42,499 nt of DNA, from contig CAKPHJ010000010.1 in the NCBI GenBank assembly GCA_934157205.1, positions 1-42,499 on the forward strand. The letters run 5' to 3'. The stretch is from an uncultured Clostridia bacterium. Its GTDB lineage: Bacteria > Bacillota > Clostridia > TANB77 > CAG-508. The position numbers were made by a program, and so were the translations under genes. Under the pieces are notes generated by a model, which worked only from the letters and a program-made list of their open reading frames with translations, had not been told where the DNA came from and made no database searches. Below, one piece after another: positions 35,261 to 42,499 of this stretch (positions are counted from its first letter, which is position 1; each line of letters begins with the position of its first letter).

Positions 35261-36796
35261 TTATTCCCATTCAATAGTTGCAGGTGGTTTTGATGTTATG
35301 TCATAAACAATTCTATTAACATGATCTACTTCATTTACGATACGTGATGAAACTTTTTCTAATACTTCATATGGAATTTTGCTCCAAACGCCTGTCATAA
35401 AATCTGTTGTTTCAACGGCACGAAGAGCAACAGTATAGTCATATGTTCTTTCATCACCCATAACTCCGACAGATTTTAAATTTGTTAAAACTGCAAAATA
35501 TTGATTTATGCTTTTGTGTAAACCTGCTTTTGCAATTTCTTCTCTAAAAATACTGTCTGCATTTTTTAAAATTGTAAGCTTGTCTTCAGTTATGTCTCCA
35601 ATAATTCTAATTGCAAGACCTGGACCAGGGAAGGGTTGTCTATATACTAGGTTTTCTGGAATACCAAGTTCTAGGCCTGTTTTTCTAACTTCGTCTTTAA
35701 ATAAATCTCTTAAAGGTTCTACAATTTCTTTGAAATCGACATAGTCAGGAAGACCACCAACATTATGATGACTTTTTATAACAGAGCTTTTTCCAAGTCC
35801 ACTTTCTATAACGTCTGGGTAAATAGTTCCTTGAACTAAAAAGTCTACAGCTCCAATTTTTTTTGCTTCTTCTTCAAAAACTCTAATAAATTCTTCACCA
35901 ATAATTTTTCTTTTTCTTTCTGGGTCAGTAACTCCTGCAAGTTTGCTTAAAAATCTATCTTTTGCATTAACTCTTATAAAGTTTAAGTCATAATTTTGAG
36001 TGAATATTTTTTCTACTTCATCACCCTCGTTTTTTCTAAGTAAACCATGGTCAACAAATATACATGTTAAGTTTTTTCCTATGGCTTTAGAAAGCATAAC
36101 TGCTGCAACAGATGAATCTACACCACCTGATAAAGCACAAAGAGCTTTTTTATTTCCTATTTTTTCTTTTAGCTTTTCGATGCTATCTTTTGTGAATGAA
36201 GAAATAAGCCAATCACCTTTACATTTACATATGTTAAATAAAAAGTTTTTAATTACTTTAGTTCCATTTACAGAACTATTAACTTCTGGATGAAATTGAA
36301 TTCCATAAAAATTTTTTTCTGTGTTTTCCATTGCTGCATTTGGACATGAAGATGTAGAACCTATATTTTTAAAACCATTTGGAACAGTATCTACAAAATC
36401 GGTGTGACTCATTAGAAAATCATTTGTATTATTAAAACCTTCGAATAATAAAGAAGAAGTGTCTATGTTTACATTTGTAGTACCATATTCTCTTTTATTA
36501 GCTCTTGCAACATTGCCACCTAATTTGTGTGTCATTAATTGCATTCCATAACATATTCCAAGAATAGGAATACCAAGTTCAAATATTTTTTCATCACATG
36601 TAGGTGAATTTTCACCATAAACACTTGCAGGTCCTCCAGTGAAAATAATACCTTTTGGATTTTTTTCTTTTATTTTTTCAATTGAAATATTGTAAGGTAC
36701 AACTTCTGAATATACATTACATTCTCTAACTCTACGAGCTATTAATTGGTTATATTGACCACCAAAGTCAAGTATTAATATTAATTCGTTTTTCAT
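35261..36796 (-). CDS. guaA: GMP synthase (glutamine-hydrolysing)
   Basis: GuaA converts XMP, ATP and glutamine to GMP. From ATG 36796 the product is 511 residues, the classical length. It has the glutamine amidotransferase domain (LDFGGQYNQLIARRVRE, nucleophile in GICYGMQL near 80, IQFHPEVN), the ATP pyrophosphatase P-loop LSGGVDSSVAA near 224-234, and the C-terminal dimerisation domain ending in KPPATIEWE. There is no ribosome binding site just before 36796. The frame is open up to ATG 36865, which overlaps a tiny upstream frame (see findings), so translation may begin there. It is the first gene of a guaA-RSH unit. Confidence 0.96.
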   Translation of the reverse strand: MKNELILILDFGGQYNQLIARRVRECNVYSEVVPYNISIEKIKEKNPKGIIFTGGPASVYGENSPTCDEKIFELGIPILGICYGMQLMTHKLGGNVARANKREYGTTNVNIDTSSLLFEGFNNTNDFLMSHTDFVDTVPNGFKNIGSTSSCPNAAMENTEKNFYGIQFHPEVNSSVNGTKVIKNFLFNICKCKGDWLISSFTKDSIEKLKEKIGNKKALCALSGGVDSSVAAVMLSKAIGKNLTCIFVDHGLLRKNEGDEVEKIFTQNYDLNFIRVNAKDRFLSKLAGVTDPERKRKIIGEEFIRVFEEEAKKIGAVDFLVQGTIYPDVIESGLGKSSVIKSHHNVGGLPDYVDFKEIVEPLRDLFKDEVRKTGLELGIPENLVYRQPFPGPGLAIRIIGDITEDKLTILKNADSIFREEIAKAGLHKSINQYFAVLTNLKSVGVMGDERTYDYTVALRAVETTDFMTGVWSKIPYEVLEKVSSRIVNEVDHVNRIVYDITSKPPATIEWE

Positions 36797-36854
36797 AAAA
36801 TATTTATATGGTATATTAATAAATGATATTTTAATTTTTTTATGTTCTAGTTTT

Positions 36855-36884
36855 TCATATAACATGTATTATTAATAGAACCAT
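36855..36884 (-). CDS. Possible 9-residue leader peptide upstream of guaA
   Basis: The only good Shine-Dalgarno upstream of guaA (AAAGGAG near 36888-36894) lies three bases before ATG 36884. That frame encodes nine mainly hydrophobic residues and ends at TGA, overlapping the frame that begins at ATG 36865. Terminating ribosomes could reinitiate on guaA. The short spacing and tiny size make this tentative. Confidence 0.3.
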   Translation of the reverse strand: MVLLIIHVI

Positions 36885-36952
36885 AATCTCCTTTCTAAAA
36901 ATATTTATACACAATATTTTAGCATGGAATTGGCAAAAAGTAAATATCATAA

Positions 36953-37504
36953 TTATATTAATCCATTTGTTGGAATATAGTCTTCGTCTGGAGGATAAAC
37001 CATTTCATCATTTGGTTTGTCAGTCTGATTTATATTAATAATTTTTACAATTGGCATATCACCATGATAGTTGCCTTTTGTTATTTCTCCTGTTATTTCA
37101 ACCCATGTACCATCAGAAAAAGAACTAGAATTGTCACATTCACATAAAAAACCAACAATAACTGACTTGAAATCTGAAGAAATAATCATGTCTCTTGCAA
37201 GTATAAACTGATTTTCATTTAAGTCATATGTTCTATAAATGTAACCAATAAAATTAATCTTTTTTCCAACGTAATCATCTATATTTTCATGAACTGCTTT
37301 TAATACATTTGTATAATTTGATGATGAAATTTTTGAAACTTGATTGTAGGGAATACATGAACTATCTTTTTTTGAAGCATTACTTGCTCCACTAAATATT
37401 TTGAAAACTATAAATCCAGATATACATATAATAAATGATATAACTACGATTAGAAAGTATTTGAAAATTTTACTTCCGTTTAATTTTATATTATAAATAA
37501 ACAT
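36953..37504 (-). CDS. TIGR03943/DUF1980-like single-pass membrane protein
   Basis: The 183-residue product has one N-terminal membrane helix (about 15-38) and an extracytoplasmic domain. The latter matches the second part of TIGR03943 family subunits: YVGKKINFIGYIYR (near 80), FILARDMII, WVEITGEI and PIVKIININ. The Cys-Cys usually found after the ARxxI motif is Ser-Ser here. In other bacteria this family is paired with a permease of the DUF318 type, which is absent here. ATG 37504 is preferred, because GGAGAG lies before it; the longer frame to 37537 has no such site. Its role is unknown. Confidence 0.6.
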   Translation of the reverse strand: MFIYNIKLNGSKIFKYFLIVVISFIICISGFIVFKIFSGASNASKKDSSCIPYNQVSKISSSNYTNVLKAVHENIDDYVGKKINFIGYIYRTYDLNENQFILARDMIISSDFKSVIVGFLCECDNSSSFSDGTWVEITGEITKGNYHGDMPIVKIININQTDKPNDEMVYPPDEDYIPTNGLI

Positions 37505-37574
37505 TAGAATCTCTCCATTACAATAAACTTTATACATATATATTAATTTTTTTTAAAAAATATGCAAAAAAATA

Positions 37575-37603
37575 TTGATTTTTATGTATACTTAAAGTAT
37601 AAT
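37575..37603 (+). promoter_or_regulatory. Promoter of the first small cassette
   Basis: TTGATT and TATAAT are spaced by 17 bases. The surrounding bases TTTTTATGTATACTTA closely match the promoter at 38028-38057. Confidence 0.75.
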
Positions 37604-37665
37604 TGGTTTAAGTTGTTTTTGAAAGTGCCCTAGAAGATATAGGGACAGGAGCAAAGGAGAAAAAT
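37604..37665 (+). other. Hairpin leader of the first small cassette
   Basis: CCCTAGAAGATATAGGG forms a short stem just before the GGAGCAAAGGAG ribosome binding site. The leader closely resembles that of the next cassette. Confidence 0.5.
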
Positions 37666-37917
37666 ATGGCATTTCCGATTGGAATAACAAAGCAAGAAAG
37701 GACTATGCTAGTGATGTACGAAACAAGACCGACAGCGAAAATTGCCCAGAAAGAATTTATCAAGAAAAACATAAAATCAACAGTAAGCAAAATGTATATG
37801 CTAAAGGATGAAAAAGTAAAATTGGTTATGTGCCTATTGGTAGTGTACCTACCAAAAGAACAGGAACAAATAAGTGTAGAAGAATTTAAACAGCTGTATG
37901 ATAGCTGTCTAGGGTGA
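37666..37917 (+). CDS. Hypothetical 83-residue protein, atypical composition
   Basis: I recognise no family. The product is basic, with a helical N-terminal half (QERTMLVMYETRPTAKIAQKEF) and a hydrophobic centre (VKLVMCLLVVYLPKE, about 52-66) too short for a confident membrane helix. AAGGAG precedes the ATG by 8 bases. Codon use is less A/T-biased than in the large genes around it. It is a monocistronic cassette with its own promoter, hairpin leader and terminator. Confidence 0.65.
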   Translation: MAFPIGITKQERTMLVMYETRPTAKIAQKEFIKKNIKSTVSKMYMLKDEKVKLVMCLLVVYLPKEQEQISVEEFKQLYDSCLG

Positions 37918-37918
37918 A

Positions 37919-37973
37919 AAATCCCCAGTATATTTATGATATAATTATTATAAACTATACTGGGGATTTTTTT
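37919..37973 (+). terminator. Rho-independent terminator
   Basis: ATCCCCAGTATA pairs with TATACTGGGGAT, followed by T7. Confidence 0.9.
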
Positions 37974-38027
37974 ATAATGATAGTTTTTTACTATTTTAGT
38001 TTTTTATTAAAAAAATATTATAAGGTA

Positions 38028-38057
38028 TTGACTTTTTATGTTTACCTATAGTATAAT
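38028..38057 (+). promoter_or_regulatory. Promoter of the second small cassette
   Basis: TTGACT and TATAAT are spaced by 18 bases; the spacer and downstream bases are near-identical to the promoter at 37575. Confidence 0.75.
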
Positions 38058-38122
38058 TGTTTTAAGTTAGTTTATTAGGAAAAGAGCCCCTAGGTTATAG
38101 GGGACCGGAGAAAGGAACTTTA
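38058..38122 (+). other. Hairpin leader of the second small cassette
   Basis: CCCCTAGGTTATAGGGG forms a compact stem-loop upstream of the GGAGAAAGGA ribosome binding site, at the same place as the stem in the previous cassette. Confidence 0.55.
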
Positions 38123-38368
38123 ATGCGGTATTATAATTATGATGATATGTTTCAATGGGGATACATCCCCAAAGGGCAAGTGTTAGTATTCGTATTTGAA
38201 GGCTCAAAAGCCTTTAAGTACGCAAGAAAGCTGAACGGATTTATTAGAAGCGATGGAAACAGGAAATCCAGGATAGTAAATGTGTCTAAAACGTGCAAAA
38301 AGGTTATTGCACCCGGAATAACTATGGAACCGAAACGCTATGTAGAGCGCTACGGCTGGAGACTTTGA
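38123..38368 (+). CDS. Hypothetical 81-residue basic protein, atypical composition
   Basis: I recognise no family. The product is basic and aromatic-rich at the N-terminus (RYYNYDDMFQWGYIP), with a beta-like centre (QVLVFVFEG) and a Lys/Arg-rich C-terminal half. Codons CGC, CCC, ACG and GGC are used, and the second codon is CGG (Arg), which the large AT-rich genes avoid. It is monocistronic, with its own promoter, leader and terminator. A nucleic-acid-binding role is possible from charge alone. Confidence 0.65.
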   Translation: MRYYNYDDMFQWGYIPKGQVLVFVFEGSKAFKYARKLNGFIRSDGNRKSRIVNVSKTCKKVIAPGITMEPKRYVERYGWRL

Positions 38369-38371
38369 CAG

Positions 38372-38406
38372 GGATCCCTCAGTTTTATAACTGGGGGATT
38401 TATTTT
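38372..38406 (+). terminator. Rho-independent terminator
   Basis: ATCCCTCAGTT pairs with AACTGGGGGAT, followed by a T-rich run. Confidence 0.85.
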
Positions 38407-38599
38407 TATGCTAATGCAATAACTTTATATACATATTATAATAAATTTACTATAATTATACGCAGTATATAAATATAAAAATATTATTATAAACAAATAA
38501 AATCAGTAATAATTTCTTTTCTCATGCATATAATATATTATAAAAAGCGTAAGACCAAGTGTACTATTTATAGAACACGCCAGAGAAAAGGAGAATATT

Positions 38600-38866
38600 T
38601 TGTATGCAAAGAAAAAAAGAATGCAAGTAAGCATGGAAATTTATGTGGAAAATGGAATGTTTGTAGTAGAATTTCATGAAAAGGAATCCAGATATTTCAT
38701 TGAAGCAATGAACCGAGCAACTTGCTGCTCAGAAAAAATCAAAAAAAGATACAGAAACGCAAGAAGATGCAGTAAAAACAGAAGAAAAATTTACACAACA
38801 ATAAATGCTGCCGACACAACTGGACGGAAATTCTTAAGTGAATTAAAGAACCAGTATCAAAATTAA
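38600..38866 (+). CDS. Hypothetical 88-residue Lys/Arg-rich protein
   Basis: I recognise no family. The start is taken as TTG 38600, since AAAGGAGA ends about 6 bases upstream; ATG 38621 is an alternative. The product is strongly basic in the middle (KKRYRNARRCSKNRRK, about 48-63) and could bind nucleic acid. It contains one in-frame CGG (Gly-CGG-Lys) near the end; reading it +1 would give a stop after three residues. A terminator follows. It is the third of three consecutive small cassettes. Confidence 0.6.
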   Translation: MYAKKKRMQVSMEIYVENGMFVVEFHEKESRYFIEAMNRATCCSEKIKKRYRNARRCSKNRRKIYTTINAADTTGRKFLSELKNQYQN

Positions 38867-38884
38867 AAACAAAATATAAATAAA

Positions 38885-38930
38885 ATAAAAGTCATACATA
38901 TAAACAAGTGTAAATGTATGGCTTTTATTC
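38885..38930 (+). terminator. Rho-independent terminator
   Basis: AAAAGTCATACAT pairs with ATGTATGGCTTTT, with a T-rich end. Confidence 0.8.
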
Positions 38931-39033
38931 TAAATTTTTACAAATAACTTGCTAAAAATTAATTTTAGTGATATATTATCAGAGAAAAAAGTTTTGAACA
39001 AATAAAACAACATAAGAAGGGATTGAAAGTAAA

Positions 39034-41790
39034 ATGAGCATATTCAAAAAAATATTCAAATCATATAGCGAAAAAGAAGTAAAAAGAGTAATGGCTACTG
39101 TAGAAAAAATAAACAGTTTAGAAGAAGAAATGTCAAAATTAAGTGATAATCAATTAAGAGAAAAAACACCATATTTTAAAGAACAACTTAAAAATGGAAA
39201 AACACTTAATGATATTTTACCAGAAGCATTTGCTGTAGTTAGAGAGGCATCTAAAAGAGTTTTAGGCATGAGACATTTCGATGTACAACTTATAGGTGGT
39301 ATCATTTTACATCAGGGAAGAATTGCAGAAATGAAAACTGGTGAAGGTAAAACATTAGTAGCAACATTGCCAGTATATTTAAATGCACTAGAAGAAAAAG
39401 GTGTGCATGTTATAACAGTAAATGACTATTTAGCAAAAAGAGATAGTGAATGGATGGGAAAACTATATAAATTTTTAGGTTTATCTGTAGGTTTAGTAGT
39501 TGCTGGAATGGAGCCAAAAGAAAAACAAGAAGCATACAATGCAGATGTAACATATGGTACAAATAATGAATTTGGGTTTGACTATTTAAGAGACAATATG
39601 GTCATTTATAAAAATCAATTAGTACAAAGAGGTTTACATTATGCAATAATAGATGAAATAGACAGTATATTAATAGACGAAGCTAGAACACCTCTTATTA
39701 TTTCTGGTAGAGCTAATGAGTCTTCAGGTTTATATAAAAAAGCTGATACTTTTGTAAAAAAATTAACACCAAAAGTTATAGTAGAAGAAGATGTTAAAGA
39801 CTTTAACCAAGCAGAAGAAAATGAAAAATATGATTATATAGTAGACTTAAAAGCAAAATCAGCTTCATTAACACAAAAAGGAATAAAAAAGGCAGAAGAA
39901 GAATTTGGACTTGAAAACTTTAATGACTTAGAGAATTCAACATTAGTACATCATGTAAATCAAGCATTAAGAGCTCATGGAGTTATGAAAAAAGATATAG
40001 ACTACATTGTAAAAGATGGAGAAGTATTAATTGTAGACGAATTCACAGGTCGTATAATGTATGGTAGAAGATATAATAATGGTTTACATCAAGCAATAGA
40101 AGCAAAAGAACATGTTAAAATTGCTGATGAATCAAAAACACTTGCTACAATTACATTCCAAAACTTCTTTAGAATGTATGGAAAGTTATCTGGTATGACA
40201 GGTACAGCTATGACAGAAGCTGGAGAATTTGAAGAAATTTATAATTTAGATGTTGTTGAAATTCCAACAAATAAACCTATGGTTCGTAAAGATGAAAATG
40301 ATGTTATATATAAAAACGAAAATGCAAAATATAGAGCAATAGTTGAAAGCATAAAAAAGAGCCATGAAAAGGGACAACCTGTATTAGTTGGTACTGTATC
40401 AATTGAAAAATCAGAAAAACTAAGCAAATTACTTAGCAAAGAAGGAATTAAACACGAAGTATTAAACGCAAAATCACATGAAAAAGAAGCAGCAATTGTA
40501 GCACAAGCTGGTAAATTTGGAGCAGTTACAATAGCTACAAATATGGCTGGTCGTGGAACTGATATTATGCTTGGAGGAAACAGTGAATTCTTAGCAAAAG
40601 AAGAAATGACAAGAAATAAAGTTCCTCACCAATTAATAGAAGAAGCAGACACATATTATGAAACAGACGATCAAGACATTATAAGAGCAAGAGAACAATT
40701 TAAAGAATTGTCACATAAATATGATGAAGAAATAAAAGAAGAAAAAGAAAAAGTAATAAATGCTGGTGGATTAAAAATAATAGGAACAGAAAGACATGAA
40801 TCAAGAAGAATTGACAATCAGTTAAGAGGACGTAGTGGTCGTCAAGGTGATGTTGGTGAATCTAAATTTTATATTGGATTAGATGATGACCTAATGAAAA
40901 TATTTGGTGGAGATGCAATAACTAAAGTATATAATACATTAGGAGCAGATGAAAACATGCCAATAGATTCAAGAATTATATCTAATGCAGTAGAAAACGC
41001 ACAAAAGAAAGTTGAAGGAAGAAACTTCAGCATTCGTAAAAATGTATTAAAATATGATGATGTTATGAATGTCCAAAGAGAAATTATATATAAACAAAGA
41101 AGACAAGTACTTGACGGTGAAAATATCCATGATAATATAATTTCAATGATGGAATATGTTGCAGAAAGTGTTGTACAAACATACATTGATCCAGAAACAT
41201 CAGAAGTAAACATAGAATCTTTAAATACAGAAATAATAAATATTTTTGGTATAGATATATTAGACTTTATAAAAGAAAACGAAAAAAATCCAAAAGCAAT
41301 TGAAGAAGAATTACTAAAAAAAGCAAAAGAAATTTATACAGCAAAAGAAAATGAAATTGGTTCAGAAGAAATGAGAGAACTTGAAAGAGTTGTAATGCTT
41401 AAAGTTGTTGATGAAAAATGGATGAACCATATAGATAGCATGGACGAACTTAAAAATGGTATTGGACTTAGAGCTTATGGTCAAAAAGATCCTGTTGTTC
41501 AATATAGAATAGAAGGTCTTGATATGTTTGACGAAATGATAAATGACATAAAAGTAGATGTAACTAAAATATTAATGCATATAAGACAACAAGGCGAAGC
41601 AAAACGTCAAGAAACTGTAAAAATAACAGGTGCAGCTTTAGAAGCTATTCATAGTGTAGATGGAGGTTCTAAAATTGGAACTGATGTTGATAGAACAGTA
41701 AGAAACGAAGGACCAAAAATAGGTAGAAATGATCCATGTCCATGTGGTTCGGGTAAAAAGTATAAGAATTGTCACGGGAAGAATGCTTAA
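39034..41790 (+). CDS. secA: Preprotein translocase ATPase SecA
   Basis: SecA drives protein export through SecYEG. The 918-residue product is complete: the Walker A MKTGEGKTLVA (near 100-110), IIDEIDSILIDEARTPLIISG (Walker B), the preprotein-binding domain, VGTVSIEKSEKLSKLL and TNMAGRGTDIMLGG of the second nucleotide-binding domain, RQGDVGESKFY and the long helical scaffold. The C-terminus carries the zinc motif CPCGSGKKYKNCHG that contacts SecB or ribosomes. AGAAGGGATTG lies before the ATG. In many Firmicutes prfB follows; here an IS remnant lies downstream. Confidence 0.98.
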   Translation: MSIFKKIFKSYSEKEVKRVMATVEKINSLEEEMSKLSDNQLREKTPYFKEQLKNGKTLNDILPEAFAVVREASKRVLGMRHFDVQLIGGIILHQGRIAEMKTGEGKTLVATLPVYLNALEEKGVHVITVNDYLAKRDSEWMGKLYKFLGLSVGLVVAGMEPKEKQEAYNADVTYGTNNEFGFDYLRDNMVIYKNQLVQRGLHYAIIDEIDSILIDEARTPLIISGRANESSGLYKKADTFVKKLTPKVIVEEDVKDFNQAEENEKYDYIVDLKAKSASLTQKGIKKAEEEFGLENFNDLENSTLVHHVNQALRAHGVMKKDIDYIVKDGEVLIVDEFTGRIMYGRRYNNGLHQAIEAKEHVKIADESKTLATITFQNFFRMYGKLSGMTGTAMTEAGEFEEIYNLDVVEIPTNKPMVRKDENDVIYKNENAKYRAIVESIKKSHEKGQPVLVGTVSIEKSEKLSKLLSKEGIKHEVLNAKSHEKEAAIVAQAGKFGAVTIATNMAGRGTDIMLGGNSEFLAKEEMTRNKVPHQLIEEADTYYETDDQDIIRAREQFKELSHKYDEEIKEEKEKVINAGGLKIIGTERHESRRIDNQLRGRSGRQGDVGESKFYIGLDDDLMKIFGGDAITKVYNTLGADENMPIDSRIISNAVENAQKKVEGRNFSIRKNVLKYDDVMNVQREIIYKQRRQVLDGENIHDNIISMMEYVAESVVQTYIDPETSEVNIESLNTEIINIFGIDILDFIKENEKNPKAIEEELLKKAKEIYTAKENEIGSEEMRELERVVMLKVVDEKWMNHIDSMDELKNGIGLRAYGQKDPVVQYRIEGLDMFDEMINDIKVDVTKILMHIRQQGEAKRQETVKITGAALEAIHSVDGGSKIGTDVDRTVRNEGPKIGRNDPCPCGSGKKYKNCHGKNA

Positions 41791-42092
41791 ATGCTGGATT
41801 ACAGACGGTTTTATAAACTCAAAAATTGATAAAATCAGTTCGTTTTGTCAACAAAAATAAAATTATGCGAACAAAATTGACTGGAAATAAAGGAATGTAG
41901 ACATTGAAAACATGTTGACATTTCTTTTTTTATATTTTTACATATAAAAAAAGAATGGAGACCAACTATGAAAAGTCAATAGAAAAATAAAAAATTTTTG
42001 AAAAATTTTTATAGAAAAAAAGGTCAACTTTAATAACCGTTTTTACTCAATTTTTTAAAAATGGCTTAACACATTGAAAAGTCAATATTTAG
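41791..42092. other. Gene-free stretch between secA and the IS remnant
   Basis: No coding frame is supported. It contains a probable secA terminator at about 41893-41927 (AATGTAGACAT...ATGTTGACATT with a T run) and two copies of GAAAAGTCAATA (near 41969 and 42077), which may mark an IS end or flank. The rest is AT-rich. Confidence 0.4.
41893..41928 (+). terminator. Probable terminator of secA
   Basis: An imperfect stem, GAATGTAGACAT with ATGTTGACATTT, is followed by T7. Confidence 0.55.
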
Positions 42093-42420
42093 TTAATCAA
42101 GGTTGAATGCAACATTATCTTTTAACATTTTAAATATGATACGAACTAATTTATGAGCAACATGTCCAAGAGCACAGTAATGAGATTTACCCTGTGAACG
42201 TTTTAGTTCATAGTAATTTCTAAAAGTTTTATTATTTTTAACAACATTATGAGCAGAGTAAACAAGAGAGTATCTAAGCATTCCAGAACCACGTTTTGAC
42301 ATTCGAGTAGACCTTGCCTGAAAGTTACCAGATTGAATAACAGATGGGTCTAATCCAGCATAAGCAAGAAGCCCAATGAGTATTTTTGGCAATATCAATG
42401 CCAACAAAATAAGAATACAT
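42093..42420 (-). mobile_element. Internally deleted IS110-family transposase
   Basis: On the minus strand, ATG 42420 follows AAAGGTGG and codes for YFVGIDIAKNTHWAS, the N-terminal RuvC-like start of IS110 transposases. At about 42370-42380 the frame breaks and a second frame gives GLLAYAGLDPSVIQSG, the C-terminal IS110/IS116 domain, up to the stop at 42093. The expected 200 or so residues between them are missing, so this is a non-autonomous derivative. IS110 elements carry no terminal inverted repeats, so ends cannot be set here; the window also ends 79 bases upstream. Confidence 0.85.
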
Positions 42421-42499
42421 GAGTGAAAACCACCTTTCAAAAATATTTAATAACTGTGACAACTATCCACAAGTGTTCGTCCTCATAAACTTGCATGAC

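Noticed and set aside
36855..36952. Purine riboswitch upstream of guaA
   Set aside because: The gap to the neighbouring gene is under 100 bases, and no purine-aptamer core or terminator is visible.
41791..42092. Release factor 2 gene after secA
   Set aside because: No prfB-like frame is present in the region; it is gene-free up to the IS remnant.

Overview
The window is very AT-rich, and its main genes use almost only A- or T-ending codons, with AGA for arginine. The gene content (pta-ackA acetate pathway, IleRS, MiaB-MutS, SLH surface protein, SecA, zinc-type L31, serine O-acetyltransferase) fits an uncultured, probably gut-associated anaerobe of the Clostridia. I cannot place it more precisely from sequence alone.

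Layout. 1-3420: a diversity-generating retroelement (DGR) with a pilin-like/lectin-fold target gene carrying the variable repeat, an Avd-like helper, a reverse transcriptase and the template repeat. 3685-12786: trmB, a DUF4116-like protein, pta, two tandem ackA genes, ileS and a J-domain protein. 12968-18718: rpmE, a convergent unknown gene, a compositionally foreign small gene, then miaB-mutS. 18806-23158: SLH protein, asnB, thyX-like gene. 23160-24200: a decayed stretch with remnants of dxs- and ogt-like genes behind a MerR-type promoter, plus a compact convergent locus that looks like a type I toxin-antitoxin system. 24205-33363: uvrB, cysE, a small foreign cassette, pepF, a 29-residue K/N-rich peptide gene, murD, a proline-rich protein, a two-CBS protein and an AI-2E/YtvI-family membrane protein. 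33410-37504 (minus strand): a RelA/SpoT-like protein directly behind guaA, and a TIGR03943-like protein. 37575-38930: three small, compositionally atypical one-gene cassettes. 39034-41790: secA. The right edge holds an internally deleted IS110-family element.

The most striking observation is a repeated lesion. Six otherwise full-length conserved genes (DGR reverse transcriptase, mutS, asnB, uvrB, cysE, ytvI) are each split in two reading frames at one point only, and the point is always an in-frame CGG. In every case, dropping the C restores the conserved protein with a glycine codon GGN at that site: the Walker A glycine of MutS, the TLAGQ motif of UvrB, the RGxHKA motif of the RT, and so on. 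No in-frame CGG read as arginine was found in the typical AT-rich genes. CGG-Arg appears only in compositionally atypical stretches (14112-14495, 38123-38368, 38600-38866 and the 3' end of the 33410-35239 gene). Either this is a systematic base-insertion artefact, or CGG is an unassigned or rarely decoded codon that triggers +1 frameshifting (CGGN read as Gly). The second would be an undescribed genome-wide recoding system.

The second system is the DGR. All 17 differences between template and variable repeat over 116 aligned bases fall at template adenines, the diagnostic signature of adenine mutagenesis. The target is a pilin-like surface protein with a formylglycine-enzyme/C-type-lectin fold. 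Its RT is one of the six CGG-interrupted genes, so RT function would depend on the recoding if it is real.
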